Below are positions 6,471 through 14,430 of a stretch of DNA of 28,195 bases, in pieces. Source of the stretch: DASZJY01 sp036260255 (GTDB lineage Bacteria > Actinomycetota > Acidimicrobiia > Acidimicrobiales > AC-14); the NCBI GenBank assembly GCA_036260255.1, contig DATAAF010000028.1, positions 1-28,195 on the forward strand. The letters are read 5' to 3'. A program made the position numbers and the translations under genes. The notes below the pieces were generated by a model. The model did no database searches, had not been told where the DNA came from, and was given only the letters and a program-made list of their open reading frames with translations. Within the stretch, counting starts at the first letter, position 1. Every line of letters begins with the position of its first letter.

Positions 6471-7046
6471 TCAGCGACGCGACAGCCCCCCGCTCTTGCA
6501 GCCGACGCACAGCGTGGCGTAGGGCAGCGCCTTCAGGCGGGCCTTGGGGATCGGCTGGCCGCACCCCTCGCACGTGCCGTAGGTCCCGGCGTCGAGCTTG
6601 GCCAGGGCCCGGTCGATCTCCTCGACCGCGGACAGGGCCTGGGCCGACAGCGCCAGGTCGCGCTCGCGCTCGACGTTCAGCGTGCCGCCCTCGCCCGACT
6701 CCTCGTCGAACTGGGTGTCGCCCGGCTCCATCTCCTCGGCCAGCTGGGCGGCCTCCGCCCGCAGCGCCTCGGCCTGCCGGAGGGACGCCTCCCGCTCGGC
6801 GACGAGCAGGGCGCGTTGCTCCTCGAAGAAGCGGTCGGGAGAGGGGGGGCCGCCCTTGGCGCCCTTGGCCGAGGATTTGCCCGGAGCCGCCTTGGGTCTG
6901 GCCTTGGCCGACGTGGCGCTCGACCGGCCGGAGGGGGTGGCGCGGCCCCCCGACCGGGACGCGGCCGAGCCCTTGGGCGCGGCCTTGCCCCGCGCGGGCG
7001 CGGCCTCGGAAGCAGGTGCGACGGCGGCCTTCGACGACTTGGGCAT
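6471..7046 (-). CDS. TraR/DksA-type C4 zinc-finger protein with Ala/Lys-rich N-terminal tail
   Basis: The C-terminal half is a DksA/TraR zinc finger: TYGTCEGCGQPIPKARLKAL, then CVGC, giving four Cys ligands (CxxC-x17-CxxC). It is preceded by a helical hairpin (about residues 70-140, rich in Glu, Arg and Ala). Family members bind RNA polymerase through its secondary channel; in actinobacteria many are uncharacterised. Residues 1-67 are a low-complexity tail of Ala, Lys, Ser, Pro and Gly. The total of 191 residues is longer than the roughly 120-150 usual for the family, mostly because of this tail. The ATG at 7046 has a weak G-rich upstream sequence. It precedes lspA with a 97-nt gap, an order also seen in Streptomyces. 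Confidence 0.9.
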   Translation of the reverse strand: MPKSSKAAVAPASEAAPARGKAAPKGSAASRSGGRATPSGRSSATSAKARPKAAPGKSSAKGAKGGPPSPDRFFEEQRALLVAEREASLRQAEALRAEAAQLAEEMEPGDTQFDEESGEGGTLNVERERDLALSAQALSAVEEIDRALAKLDAGTYGTCEGCGQPIPKARLKALPYATLCVGCKSGGLSRR

Positions 7047-7106
7047 GGCGGTGGGACTCTCGGGTGGGGGGCTGGAAGGGAGCGAATTTTACCAGGCAAC
7101 CGCTTC

Positions 7107-7538
7107 TCAACGGTGGCCGATTTGGCGGTTCTCCGGGCCCTGTCCGGGCGCCCCCTCGGCCACCGCCCGTTCGAGCCGGCGCCGGAACTCGTCGAGGTCG
7201 ACGCCGACCAGCCGGTACTGCTTCGAGCGGCTGCCGGCCCCGGCGACCAGCTCCACCTGGGTCGGCCCGAACGTCTCCCGGAGCAGGGCGGCGCAGGCGT
7301 CGTTGGCCCTTCCCCGCTCGGGCGGCGCCGCCACCCGAACCTTGAGCGCCGTGCCGTGGCGGCCGACGGCCGCCGTCCGCCCGGCGCCCGGCTGCACGTG
7401 CACGTTGAGCACCACCGCCTCGTCCCCCGCCGTTCGGTAGAGCTCGTCGATGCCTCGGCGGCGGGCACGCGGGACCTCCGGACCACGCCCGCCCCCGGCG
7501 GGGGCCCCGACCCCGCCGGCCTGCACGTCTTCTGCCAC
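7107..7538 (-). CDS. DUF167 (YggU-family) protein
   Basis: Small conserved protein of unknown function. The core is the DUF167 fold: VVLNVHVQPGAGRTAAVG, LKVRVAAPPERGRANDACAALL and VELVAGAGSRSKQYRLVG. The protein has 143 residues from the GTG at 7538, which has AGGGG 8 nt upstream. An in-frame ATG at 7589 would overlap the divergent ileS start and add only non-family residues. Residues 1-30 are a Gly/Arg-rich extension without family similarity. It is divergent from ileS with a 49-nt gap, and 60 nt upstream of the TraR-type gene on the same strand. Confidence 0.88.
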   Translation of the reverse strand: MAEDVQAGGVGAPAGGGRGPEVPRARRRGIDELYRTAGDEAVVLNVHVQPGAGRTAAVGRHGTALKVRVAAPPERGRANDACAALLRETFGPTQVELVAGAGSRSKQYRLVGVDLDEFRRRLERAVAEGAPGQGPENRQIGHR

Positions 7539-7573
7539 GAGTAAACCCCTGCCGGTCGAGCCGAAGTGGCCCG

Positions 7574-7579
7574 TATCGT
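7574..7579 (+). promoter_or_regulatory. Putative -10 element of ileS, possible leaderless start
   Basis: TATCGT at 7574-7579 fits the TANNNT -10 pattern and would place transcription start at or within 1-2 nt of the ileS ATG (7588), as in the leaderless mRNAs common in Actinobacteria. The only ribosome-binding sequence, AGGTGG, is only 2 nt from the ATG, too close to be effective. I see no good -35 box. Weak evidence. Confidence 0.3.
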
Positions 7580-7587
7580 AGGTGGGC

Positions 7588-10500
7588 ATGGCCTTCGGCC
7601 CCGTCAGCCCGTCCGTCGACCTGCCCGCCCTGGAGCAGCGGGTGCTCGAACGGTGGCGGGTCGCCGTCCTCCCCGCCCAGGTGGCGCGGCGGCGGGCTGG
7701 GGCGACGCCGTGGATCTTCTACGAGGGCCCGCCCACCGCCAATGGGCGTCCCGGCCTCCACCACGTGTGGGCCCGGGCGTTCAAGGACCTCTTCCCCCGG
7801 TTCCGCACCATGCGGGGCTACGACGTCCCCCGCAAGGGCGGGTGGGACTGCCACGGGCTGCCGGTGGAGCTCGAGGTGGAGAAGGAGCTGGGGTTCAACC
7901 GCAAGGGCCAGATCGAGGAATACGGGATCGACCGCTTCAACCAGCGGTGCCGGGAGTCGGTCCGCCGGTACGTCGCCGACTGGGCCGCCCTCACCGAGCG
8001 GTTGGGCGTCTGGATCGACACCGACGACGCCTACTGGACGATGTCCAACGACTACGTCGAGTCGGTGTGGTGGCTGGTCAAGCAGCTGTTCGAGGCCGGC
8101 CTGCTCTACGAGGGCCACCGGGTCAGCCCCTACTGCCCACGCTGCGGCACGGCGCTCTCGTCCCACGAGCTGGGCCAGCCGGGCGCCTACCAGGAGATCA
8201 CCGACCTCTCCGCCTACGTGCGCTTCCCGCTGGTCGACGCCGACGCCGACCTCGTCGTGTGGACGACGACACCATGGACGCTCATCTCCAACACCGCCGC
8301 CGCCGTCGGCCCCGACCTGGAGTACGTGCAGGTCGCCGACCCGGCGGGCGGGCGCGACCTCGTGCTGGCGGCCGCCCGGGTGGCCGACGTGGTGGGCGAC
8401 GCGGCCACCGCCGAGGTGCGGGCCCGGTTCACCGGTGAGGAGCTGGCCGGGCGCCGCTACCGGCGGCCGTTCGAGTTCCTCGAGATGGACGAGCGGGGGG
8501 GCCGGGTGGTCACCGCCGGCTTCGTGGCCACCGACGAGGGCACGGGCATCGTCCACCTCGCTCCGGCCTTCGGCGCCGACGACATGGAGGCGGGGCGGGA
8601 GTGGGGCCTGCCCGTCGTCAACCCGGTGGACGCCTCGGGCACGTTCGACGCCCGGGTGACGCCCTGGGCGGGGCGGGCGGTGAAGGAGACCGACCCCGAC
8701 ATCGTGGCCGACCTGCGGGCCCGGGGCCTGCTCGTCCGCGAGCAGCCGTACCTCCACGCCTACCCGCACTGCTGGCGCTGCGGCACGCCCCTCATCTACT
8801 GGGCCAAGAACTCGTGGTTCGTGCGGACGTCGGAGCGGCGGGCCGACCTCCTGCGGGAGAACGAGCGCGTCAACTGGTACCCCGAGCACATCAAGTGGGG
8901 GCGCTTCGGCGACTGGCTGGAGAACAACGTCGACTGGGCCCTGTCCCGCGACCGCTATTGGGGCACCCCGCTGCCCATCTGGCGCTGCCCCGCCGGCCAC
9001 GACACGTGCGTCGCCTCGTTGGCCGAGCTGTCGGAGCTGGCGGGGCGGGACCTGAGCGACCTCGACCTGCACCGGCCCTTCGTCGACGAGGTCGAGCTGG
9101 CCTGTCCCGAGCCCGGGTGCGGGCGCCCGGCCCGGCGGGTCGGGCCAGTCCTCGACGCCTGGTTCGACTCCGGCGCCATGCCCTCGGCCCAGCACCACCA
9201 CCCCTTCGCGGCGGACGGGACGTTCGAGCGCCAGTTCCCCGCCGACTTCATCTGCGAGGCCATCGACCAGACGCGGGGGTGGTTCTACTCCCTGCTGGCG
9301 GTCAACACGCTGGTCTTCGGGAGCACCCCCTACCGCAACGTGGTGTGCCTGGCCCACATCGTCGACCAGGACGGCCAGAAGATGTCCAAGAGCAGGGGCA
9401 ACGTCATCGACCCCTGGGACGTCACGTCGGCGTTCGGCGCCGACGCCCTGCGCTGGTACTTCTTCTCGGCCGGGTCGCCCTGGACCAGCCGCCGGGTCTA
9501 CGAGGAGGGCATCCGGGAGGCCGCCCGCACGACGCTCGTCACCCTCTGGAACGTCTACTACTTCTTCGCGACCTACGCCGACATCGACGGGTGGAGGCCG
9601 CCGGCCGAGCCCGTCGAGGAGCCGGCTGCGCCCACCCACGTGCTCGACCGCTGGGTGCTGGCCCGCCTGGGCGCCACCGTCGAGGCGGTCACCACCGGCC
9701 TCGACGGCTTCGACGCCCTGGGCGCCGCCACCGCCCTCCACCACTTCGTCGACGAGCTCTCGAACTGGTACGTGCGGCGGTCGCGGCCCCGGTTCTGGAA
9801 GTCGTCGGACGCCGCCGCCCACGCCACCCTGCACCGCTGCCTGGTGGTGACCGCCCAGCTGCTGGCGCCGTTCTGCCCTTTCCTCGCCGACGAGATCTAC
9901 GTCACCCTCACCGGCGAGGAGTCGGTGCACCTCTCCGACTGGCCCGAGGCCCCGCCGGCGGCGGCCGGCGACGAGGCGATCTCCGCAGAGATGGACGCCG
10001 CCATCCGCCTGGTCGGCCTCGGGCGCACGGCCCGGGCGGAGGCCAAGATGCGGGTGCGCCAGCCCCTGCGGCGGGCGCTGCTGCTGCACCCGGGTGCCGC
10101 CCTGTCGGAGGAGGTGCGGGCCGAGATCGCCTCCGAGCTCAACGTCAAGGCGCTGGAGGACGTGTCCAGCCTGGCCGAGCTCATGACCTGGCGGGTGGTC
10201 CCCAACTTCCGGGTGCTGGGCCCTCGCCTGGGACCGAAGGTCAACGCGGTCAAGGCCGCGCTGGCCGAAGCCGACGGCGCCGAGGTGCGCAAGGCCCTCG
10301 AGGCCCAGGGCTGGGTCGAGGTGGCGGGCGAGCGCCTCGGGCCCGGGGACGTGGAGATCCGGGCCGACCGCCACGAGGAGCTCGCCCTCGCCCAGGACGG
10401 CGGGTGGGCGGTGGCCCTCGACCTCGAGCTCGACCGCGACCTGGAGGACGAGGGGACGGCCCGGGAGCTGGTGCGGGCCCTCAACGAGCTGCGCAAGCGC

Positions 10501-10728
10501 CTCGACCTGGCCCTCACCGACCGCGTCGCCCTGCGGGTCTGGGCTGGGGGACCCCGCCTACGGTCGGCGGTCGACGCCCACCGCAGCTGGATCGCCGACG
10601 AGGTGCTGGCCACCGAGCTGGTGCTGGCGGACGACGGCGCCCCGGTCGCCGACGGGTCGGCCCACGAGGTCGAGGTGGACGGCGAGGTGGCGGCGGTCGA
10701 GCTGTCGGTGGTCAGCCGGGGCGGCTGA
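7588..10728 (+). CDS. ileS: Isoleucyl-tRNA synthetase, long (IleS2-like) type
   Basis: Charges tRNA-Ile with isoleucine. The 1,046-residue class I synthetase shows the HIGH-equivalent in PPTANGRPGLHHVWAR (residues 48-63), KGGWDCHGLPVE, the CP1 editing domain with WTTTPWTLISN, and KMSKSRGN starting at residue 598. Zinc-type Cys pairs appear at YCPRCGTAL, HCWRCGTPL and CPEPGCGRP. The anticodon-binding domain follows residue 680 or so. Length and motif forms resemble the longer eukaryote-like IleS found in mycobacteria and in mupirocin-insensitive bacteria; insensitivity here is only inference. Start ATG 7588 is chosen over an in-frame GTG at 7582. It is the only large plus-strand gene, flanked by the divergent DUF167 gene and the convergent repeat membrane protein gene. 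Confidence 0.98.
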   Translation: MAFGPVSPSVDLPALEQRVLERWRVAVLPAQVARRRAGATPWIFYEGPPTANGRPGLHHVWARAFKDLFPRFRTMRGYDVPRKGGWDCHGLPVELEVEKELGFNRKGQIEEYGIDRFNQRCRESVRRYVADWAALTERLGVWIDTDDAYWTMSNDYVESVWWLVKQLFEAGLLYEGHRVSPYCPRCGTALSSHELGQPGAYQEITDLSAYVRFPLVDADADLVVWTTTPWTLISNTAAAVGPDLEYVQVADPAGGRDLVLAAARVADVVGDAATAEVRARFTGEELAGRRYRRPFEFLEMDERGGRVVTAGFVATDEGTGIVHLAPAFGADDMEAGREWGLPVVNPVDASGTFDARVTPWAGRAVKETDPDIVADLRARGLLVREQPYLHAYPHCWRCGTPLIYWAKNSWFVRTSERRADLLRENERVNWYPEHIKWGRFGDWLENNVDWALSRDRYWGTPLPIWRCPAGHDTCVASLAELSELAGRDLSDLDLHRPFVDEVELACPEPGCGRPARRVGPVLDAWFDSGAMPSAQHHHPFAADGTFERQFPADFICEAIDQTRGWFYSLLAVNTLVFGSTPYRNVVCLAHIVDQDGQKMSKSRGNVIDPWDVTSAFGADALRWYFFSAGSPWTSRRVYEEGIREAARTTLVTLWNVYYFFATYADIDGWRPPAEPVEEPAAPTHVLDRWVLARLGATVEAVTTGLDGFDALGAATALHHFVDELSNWYVRRSRPRFWKSSDAAAHATLHRCLVVTAQLLAPFCPFLADEIYVTLTGEESVHLSDWPEAPPAAAGDEAISAEMDAAIRLVGLGRTARAEAKMRVRQPLRRALLLHPGAALSEEVRAEIASELNVKALEDVSSLAELMTWRVVPNFRVLGPRLGPKVNAVKAALAEADGAEVRKALEAQGWVEVAGERLGPGDVEIRADRHEELALAQDGGWAVALDLELDRDLEDEGTARELVRALNELRKRLDLALTDRVALRVWAGGPRLRSAVDAHRSWIADEVLATELVLADDGAPVADGSAHEVEVDGEVAAVELSVVSRGG

Positions 10729-10791
10729 GATCCCTTCTGGCGCGCTCAGCGGTTGATTTCCAGCCGTTTTCGTCACCCAATTCGCTGGGCG

Positions 10792-12039
10792 TCAGATCCG
10801 CTTGGCGGTCTTCTTGGTGGTGCGGGCCTTCTTGACCGCGGGCGCCTTTGCCGCCCGGCCGCGGGCGGCGGGCGCCTTGGCGACGGCGGCCTTCTTGCCC
10901 ACGCCCTTCTTGGCGGCGGCCGCCTTCTTCACCGGTGCCGCGGTCTTGGCCGCCGCCCGGGTGCGGGCGGCGGGCGCCTTGGCCGTCTTCTTCGCCCCGG
11001 CCGCCCGCTTGGTGGTGGGCGCCTTGGCCGTCCGACCGCCGGCACGGGCACCGGCGCGCGCCCGGGCGCCCCGGCCGGACGGCACGACGATCGGCTCGGG
11101 CTCGATCTCGCCGGGCTCGCCCTCCTCCGGGCCGGCGTCCTCGAGCAGGCGGTCGATGCGGTGCAGGATCATCGCCCGCCGGGCGCCCGCCTGCTCTCGC
11201 TCGCGCACCGCCTCGAGCTCGTCGGCGCTGAGGTCGTTGAGCCGCCCGAGGATGTCCAGCGCCCGCAGGTCGTCGTAGTCGGGGATCGGGAACTCGCCCG
11301 CCCGGGCGGCCCGGCGCAGCGGGACGGCGGGCGCCGGCTCCGGCTCGGGCAAGGGCTCGGCCTCGGGCTCGGGGACGGCCGCGGCCGCCACCTCCGGCTC
11401 CTCCTCCTCCTCCTCGGCCGTCCAGCCCTCGTCTTCGGCGCCCCAGCCCTCGGCCTGTCGGGACTGCAGCTCGTCGTCGATCCGGCTCAGGATCATGAAC
11501 CGGTTCTTGCCCGCCTGCTCCCGCCGGCGGACGGCGTCCAGCTGGTGCTCGTCGAGCTCGGCGAGGATGGGCAGGATCTCGGTGGCCCGGAGCCGGTCGT
11601 AGTCGTGGATCGGGAACCCGTCGTCCACGCCGACGGCCTCCTCGACCTCCACTTGGTCGAGCTGCTCGGTGCGGTCGGACACCGCCGTGCCGGCGGCGGC
11701 CCGCCCGCCGGCGCGGCCCCCCCCGGCGAGGACCGGCTCCCGCTCCGGGGGCGGGGATGGCGGGGATGGTGGAGCGGGCGGGGCCGACACTTGGGTCGTC
11801 TCGGCCGCCGAGGGCGCCGGAGCCGGCGGCGGGGGCGCGCCCTGAGCGGCGGGGCGGGCCGCAGGGCCGGCGGCGGGGCGGGCCTCGGGGCGCCCGCGCA
11901 GGACGGCGATCACCAGGACGATGCCGGCCAGCACGCTGCACGCGATCGAGACGTAGATGATGCCGAGCCCCGACTGGAGCAACCCGATCACCAGGGCGAT
12001 GGCCGCCACCACGACGAGGACGAAGCTCACCAGAACCAC
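10792..12039 (-). CDS. Two-helix membrane protein with two internal repeats and a histone-H1-like tail
   Basis: No named family assigned. The 415-residue protein has two membrane segments at about 4-22 and 28-47, then a Pro/Ala-rich linker. Two copies of a 50-residue helical repeat follow, at 141-190 and 249-298, sharing FPI-DYD-LRA--IL--L, L-AVR-REQAG and MIL-RID. A very acidic linker at 205-237 separates them. The final 94 residues (about 322-415) are an Ala/Lys/Arg tail with KKAAAAKK-type repeats like mycobacterial HupB or bacterial H1-like proteins. The repeat recalls a short domain common in actinobacterial proteins of unknown function. The start is GTG 12039 with GGTGA upstream; GTG 12030 is an alternative. 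It sits 98 nt after yggT, where most Actinobacteria carry divIVA, but it has no DivIVA N-terminal motif or long coiled coil. A membrane-nucleoid link is my speculation. Confidence 0.88.
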   Translation of the reverse strand: MVLVSFVLVVVAAIALVIGLLQSGLGIIYVSIACSVLAGIVLVIAVLRGRPEARPAAGPAARPAAQGAPPPPAPAPSAAETTQVSAPPAPPSPPSPPPEREPVLAGGGRAGGRAAAGTAVSDRTEQLDQVEVEEAVGVDDGFPIHDYDRLRATEILPILAELDEHQLDAVRRREQAGKNRFMILSRIDDELQSRQAEGWGAEDEGWTAEEEEEEPEVAAAAVPEPEAEPLPEPEPAPAVPLRRAARAGEFPIPDYDDLRALDILGRLNDLSADELEAVREREQAGARRAMILHRIDRLLEDAGPEEGEPGEIEPEPIVVPSGRGARARAGARAGGRTAKAPTTKRAAGAKKTAKAPAARTRAAAKTAAPVKKAAAAKKGVGKKAAVAKAPAARGRAAKAPAVKKARTTKKTAKRI

Positions 12040-12137
12040 GAAGTCACCATCCGTTCCGTCTGTCGAAGGAGGAACACCCGAGGTGACCGAGATGTCCCAC
12101 CGGAGATGCTAACCGGCCGGGTACGGCGGCGGGCCGG

Positions 12138-12404
12138 TCAGGCCCGGGCGCAGACCGCGTTCTGGAGGATGATCACCAACATGAACACGATGATCGGCGA
12201 GAGGTCGAGGCCCATGCCCCCCATGCCGATCGGCGGGATGACCTTGCGCAGCGGCGCCAGCACCGGCTCGGTGATGGCGTAGACGACGCTGAACACCGAG
12301 GCCATGCCGGACCCCGGCGAGATCGGGAACCACGACAGCACCACCCGGCCGATGAGGATCAGGAAGTACGCCTGCAGCAGGCGGCAGAGGAGAAGGGCGA
12401 TCAT
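12138..12404 (-). CDS. yggT: YggT-family membrane protein
   Basis: Small integral membrane protein of 88 residues with two hydrophobic segments (ALLLCRLLQAYFLILIGRVVLSWF and, near the end, SPIIVFMLVIIL). Between them is the family signature EPVLAPLRKVIPPIGMGG-LDLSP. YggT/YlmG proteins sit beside sepF in Gram-positives and cyanobacteria and have been linked to division or nucleoid organisation, without a known biochemical activity. The ATG is at 12404, 18 nt after the sepF stop, with a short GGAG close to the start. Confidence 0.94.
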   Translation of the reverse strand: MIALLLCRLLQAYFLILIGRVVLSWFPISPGSGMASVFSVVYAITEPVLAPLRKVIPPIGMGGMGLDLSPIIVFMLVIILQNAVCARA

Positions 12405-12422
12405 GGCTCCGGAGCGGAGGCG

Positions 12423-12962
12423 TTACGAGCGGTAGAGGCCGCGCTCCTGCAGGCGCCTCTTCTCCTCGGGGGGCACCTCCACGTTGGACGGCGTCAGCAG
12501 GAACACCTGCTCGGCCACCCGCTCCATCTGCCCGCCGAGGCCGTAGGTGAGCCCGCTGGCGAAGTCGATCAGCCGCCGGGACAGCTCGCGGTTCACGCCC
12601 TGGAGGTTGACGATCACCGGCTGGTTGGCCTTGAACTTGTCACCGATCTCCTGGGCGTCGTTGAACCCGCCGGGCGCGACCAGGTGGACCTTGGGCTGCT
12701 GGGCGGTGCTCACCGCCCGCACCACCGCCGGGCGCTGGATGGTGATCCCGGTGTCGTGCTGCGGCTCCCGAGGCTCGCGGGGGAGGGTGCGCACGCCGGC
12801 GGATGCCGGCTCGGGCTCGTAGGCGGGCTCGGACACGGCGGCGCGACGGGGAGCCGGCTTGGCCGTTGCCGGGGCAGGCTCCTCGTAGGGCTCGTAGTCC
12901 TCGTACTCCTCGTCGTCGACGAGGCCGAGGTAGACCATCGTTCGTCGCCAGACCGATGCCAT
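12423..12962 (-). CDS. sepF: Cell division protein SepF
   Basis: Membrane anchor and bundling factor for FtsZ, the main anchor in organisms without FtsA. The 179-residue protein has the amphipathic membrane-targeting N-terminus (MASVWRRTMVYLGL), an acidic Tyr/Glu-rich then Pro-rich linker (about 15-80), and the SepF core with KVHLVAPGGFNDAQEIGD, QPVIVNLQG, RRLIDFASGLTYGLGG and VFLLTPSNVEV. The ATG at 12962 has GGAGG 6 nt upstream. Its place between ylmE and yggT downstream of ftsZ is the classic actinobacterial order. Confidence 0.97.
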   Translation of the reverse strand: MASVWRRTMVYLGLVDDEEYEDYEPYEEPAPATAKPAPRRAAVSEPAYEPEPASAGVRTLPREPREPQHDTGITIQRPAVVRAVSTAQQPKVHLVAPGGFNDAQEIGDKFKANQPVIVNLQGVNRELSRRLIDFASGLTYGLGGQMERVAEQVFLLTPSNVEVPPEEKRRLQERGLYRS

Positions 12963-12995
12963 CGGTGCCTCCGGTGCCTCCTTGGCCTGCCCAGC

Positions 12996-13685
12996 CTATC
13001 GTCGCAGGTCGGGGGCGGGACTGCGAGGACCGAACAGCGCCCGACCCACGCGCACCATCGTCGCCCCCTCCTGCACGGCCACCTCCAGGTCGTCGCTCAT
13101 CCCCATCGACCGCTCGGCCAGCCCGAGCTCGTCGGCCAGGGCGGCGAGCTGGCGGAAGCCGGCCCGGGCCGCCTCCGGCGGGCCGGCGGGCCCCATCGCC
13201 ATGAGACCCGCGACGCCCAGGCCCAGCGCGCCAAGGTCGTCGACCAGCGCCCCGGTCTCGTCCGGGCGGCACCCGTTCTTGGCCGCCTCGCCGCTCACGT
13301 TGACCTGCACCAGCACCGACGCCCCCGGCGCCCGACGGGCGATCTCGACGCCCGCCGCCTGGCGGTCGACCCCCTGCCACAGGTGCACGACGCCGGCGAT
13401 CGACCGCACCTTCCTGCGCTGGACGTGGCCCAGGAAGTGCCACCGAGGGGCCGGTGCCCGACCTGCCGCCGCCTCGTGCTTGGCCAGCAGCTCGCCGGCG
13501 TAGTTCTCGCCCAGGTCGACGACCCCGGCGGCCAGCGCCGCCGCCACCGCCTCCGGCCCGTGCCCCTTGGTGACGGCGACCAGGGTGACCGCGTCGGGGT
13601 CGGCGCCGGCGGCGGCGACGCGCTCGCGGACGCGCGCCAGTCGTTCGGCCACCGCCGCCCCGTCGAGCACCGGCCGCTCCGTCAC
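12996..13685 (-). CDS. ylmE: Pyridoxal-phosphate homeostasis protein (YggS/YlmE/PLPBP family)
   Basis: Single-domain PLP-binding TIM barrel protein that buffers free vitamin B6; no enzymatic reaction is established. Motifs: the PLP lysine in LVAVTKGHG, LGENYAGEL, WHFLGHVQRRKV, VLVQVNVSGEAAKNG, GLMAMGP, and SMGMSDDLEVAVQEGATMVRVGRALFG, whose Ser-Met-Gly-Met-Ser and Arg bind the phosphate. I use GTG 13685 (229 residues); an in-frame TTG at 13700 would add five residues, and neither has a clear Shine-Dalgarno. It lies 37 nt after pgeF and 33 nt before sepF. Confidence 0.95.
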   Translation of the reverse strand: MTERPVLDGAAVAERLARVRERVAAAGADPDAVTLVAVTKGHGPEAVAAALAAGVVDLGENYAGELLAKHEAAAGRAPAPRWHFLGHVQRRKVRSIAGVVHLWQGVDRQAAGVEIARRAPGASVLVQVNVSGEAAKNGCRPDETGALVDDLGALGLGVAGLMAMGPAGPPEAARAGFRQLAALADELGLAERSMGMSDDLEVAVQEGATMVRVGRALFGPRSPAPDLRR

Positions 13686-13722
13686 GAGGAGGGGTCCCAA
13701 CCGCGCCGCTCGCCGTGCCCGG

Positions 13723-14385
13723 TCACCGCCACACGACCATGGCCTGGCGCTGGTTGTCGCGCCGGGCCCGCCACGACCAGTAGCCCGGCGAGCAGGCGGT
13801 GCACCGGCCCACCACCTCGACCCGCCCGACGCCGGCCCCGGCCAGGGCGGCCCGGGCCCCGGCGACGAGGTCGAGGGCGGGGCGCCCGTCGGTCGTGCGG
13901 GCCCGCACCTCGGGACCGACCGAGGCGGCGACCCTTTCCAGGTCCTCGGCGCCGAACTCGTAGCAGCGGGCCTCGATGCACGGGCCGATCACCGCGCTGA
14001 CCGCACCGGCCCCCAGCGCGGCCATGGCCTCGACCGTGCGCTCGAGCACCCCCGCAAGCAGGCCGCCCCAGCCGGCGTGGGCGGCGCCGAGCACGCCCTC
14101 GGGGCTGGCCAGGGCCACCGGTGCGCAGTCGGCGGTGAGCACGGCCAGGGCGCAGCCGCTCGCCGCCGTCACCGCCGCGTCGGCCCGGGTGCCCGCGCCC
14201 TCCCCGGGCTGGCGCACGGTGACCACCGTGTCGCCGTGCACCTGGCGCAGCCACGTCCAGGGAAGGTCGAGCACGGCCCGGCGCCGGGCCGCCACCTCGG
14301 GCGAGACCTCGTGGACGTAGGCCCCGCCGTGGCCCATGTCGCCCTCCCCCCGCCCGGTGAAGCGGGCCCATCCGCCGCCGGGCAA
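13723..14385 (-). CDS. pgeF: PgeF/YfiH-family purine nucleoside phosphorylase-type oxidoreductase (LACC1-like)
   Basis: Multi-copper-polyphenol-oxidase-related family; characterised members act on purine nucleosides, and PgeF also corrects peptidoglycan-editing errors. The His-Cys-His metal site is visible: LRQVHGD, LTADCAPV, and AAHAGWGG. Also present are GPCIEARCYEFG and, at the C-terminus, CTACSPGYWSWRAR and NQRQAMVVW. I use the TTG at 14385, giving 220 residues with the family opening GWARFTGRGEGDMG. No ATG or GTG lies further upstream before the in-frame stop that coincides with the ftsZ stop. The gene follows ftsZ directly, as in Streptomyces and Mycobacterium. Confidence 0.94.
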   Translation of the reverse strand: MPGGGWARFTGRGEGDMGHGGAYVHEVSPEVAARRRAVLDLPWTWLRQVHGDTVVTVRQPGEGAGTRADAAVTAASGCALAVLTADCAPVALASPEGVLGAAHAGWGGLLAGVLERTVEAMAALGAGAVSAVIGPCIEARCYEFGAEDLERVAASVGPEVRARTTDGRPALDLVAGARAALAGAGVGRVEVVGRCTACSPGYWSWRARRDNQRQAMVVWR

Positions 14386-14430
14386 GGCGACGGTCAGCGG
14401 CGGGTCGGGGACGCCGACGGCGGCCAGGCG

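Noticed and set aside
6430..10374. 1,314-codon minus-strand open frame opposite ileS
   Set aside because: It is the antisense shadow of ileS in high-GC codon bias. Its composition is Gly/Val/His/Arg-rich with no domain, and ileS on the plus strand is unmistakable.
10724..10750. GCTGAG/CTCAGC inverted repeat at the ileS stop as a terminator
   Set aside because: Only a 6-bp stem with a 15-nt loop, and no T-run follows directly. Too weak to call as the terminator of ileS.
12027..12050. Seven-codon minus-strand frame (MVTSWFW) overlapping the start of the repeat membrane protein
   Set aside because: Too short to judge and without a good ribosome-binding site; looks like chance, although its stop overlaps an alternative GTG start.
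12066..12112. Nine-codon plus-strand leader-like frame with a perfect AAGGAGG
   Set aside because: The frame GTG ACC GAG ATG... ends in TAA at 12112, but no plus-strand gene follows, and the surrounding genes all run the other way. Likely chance.
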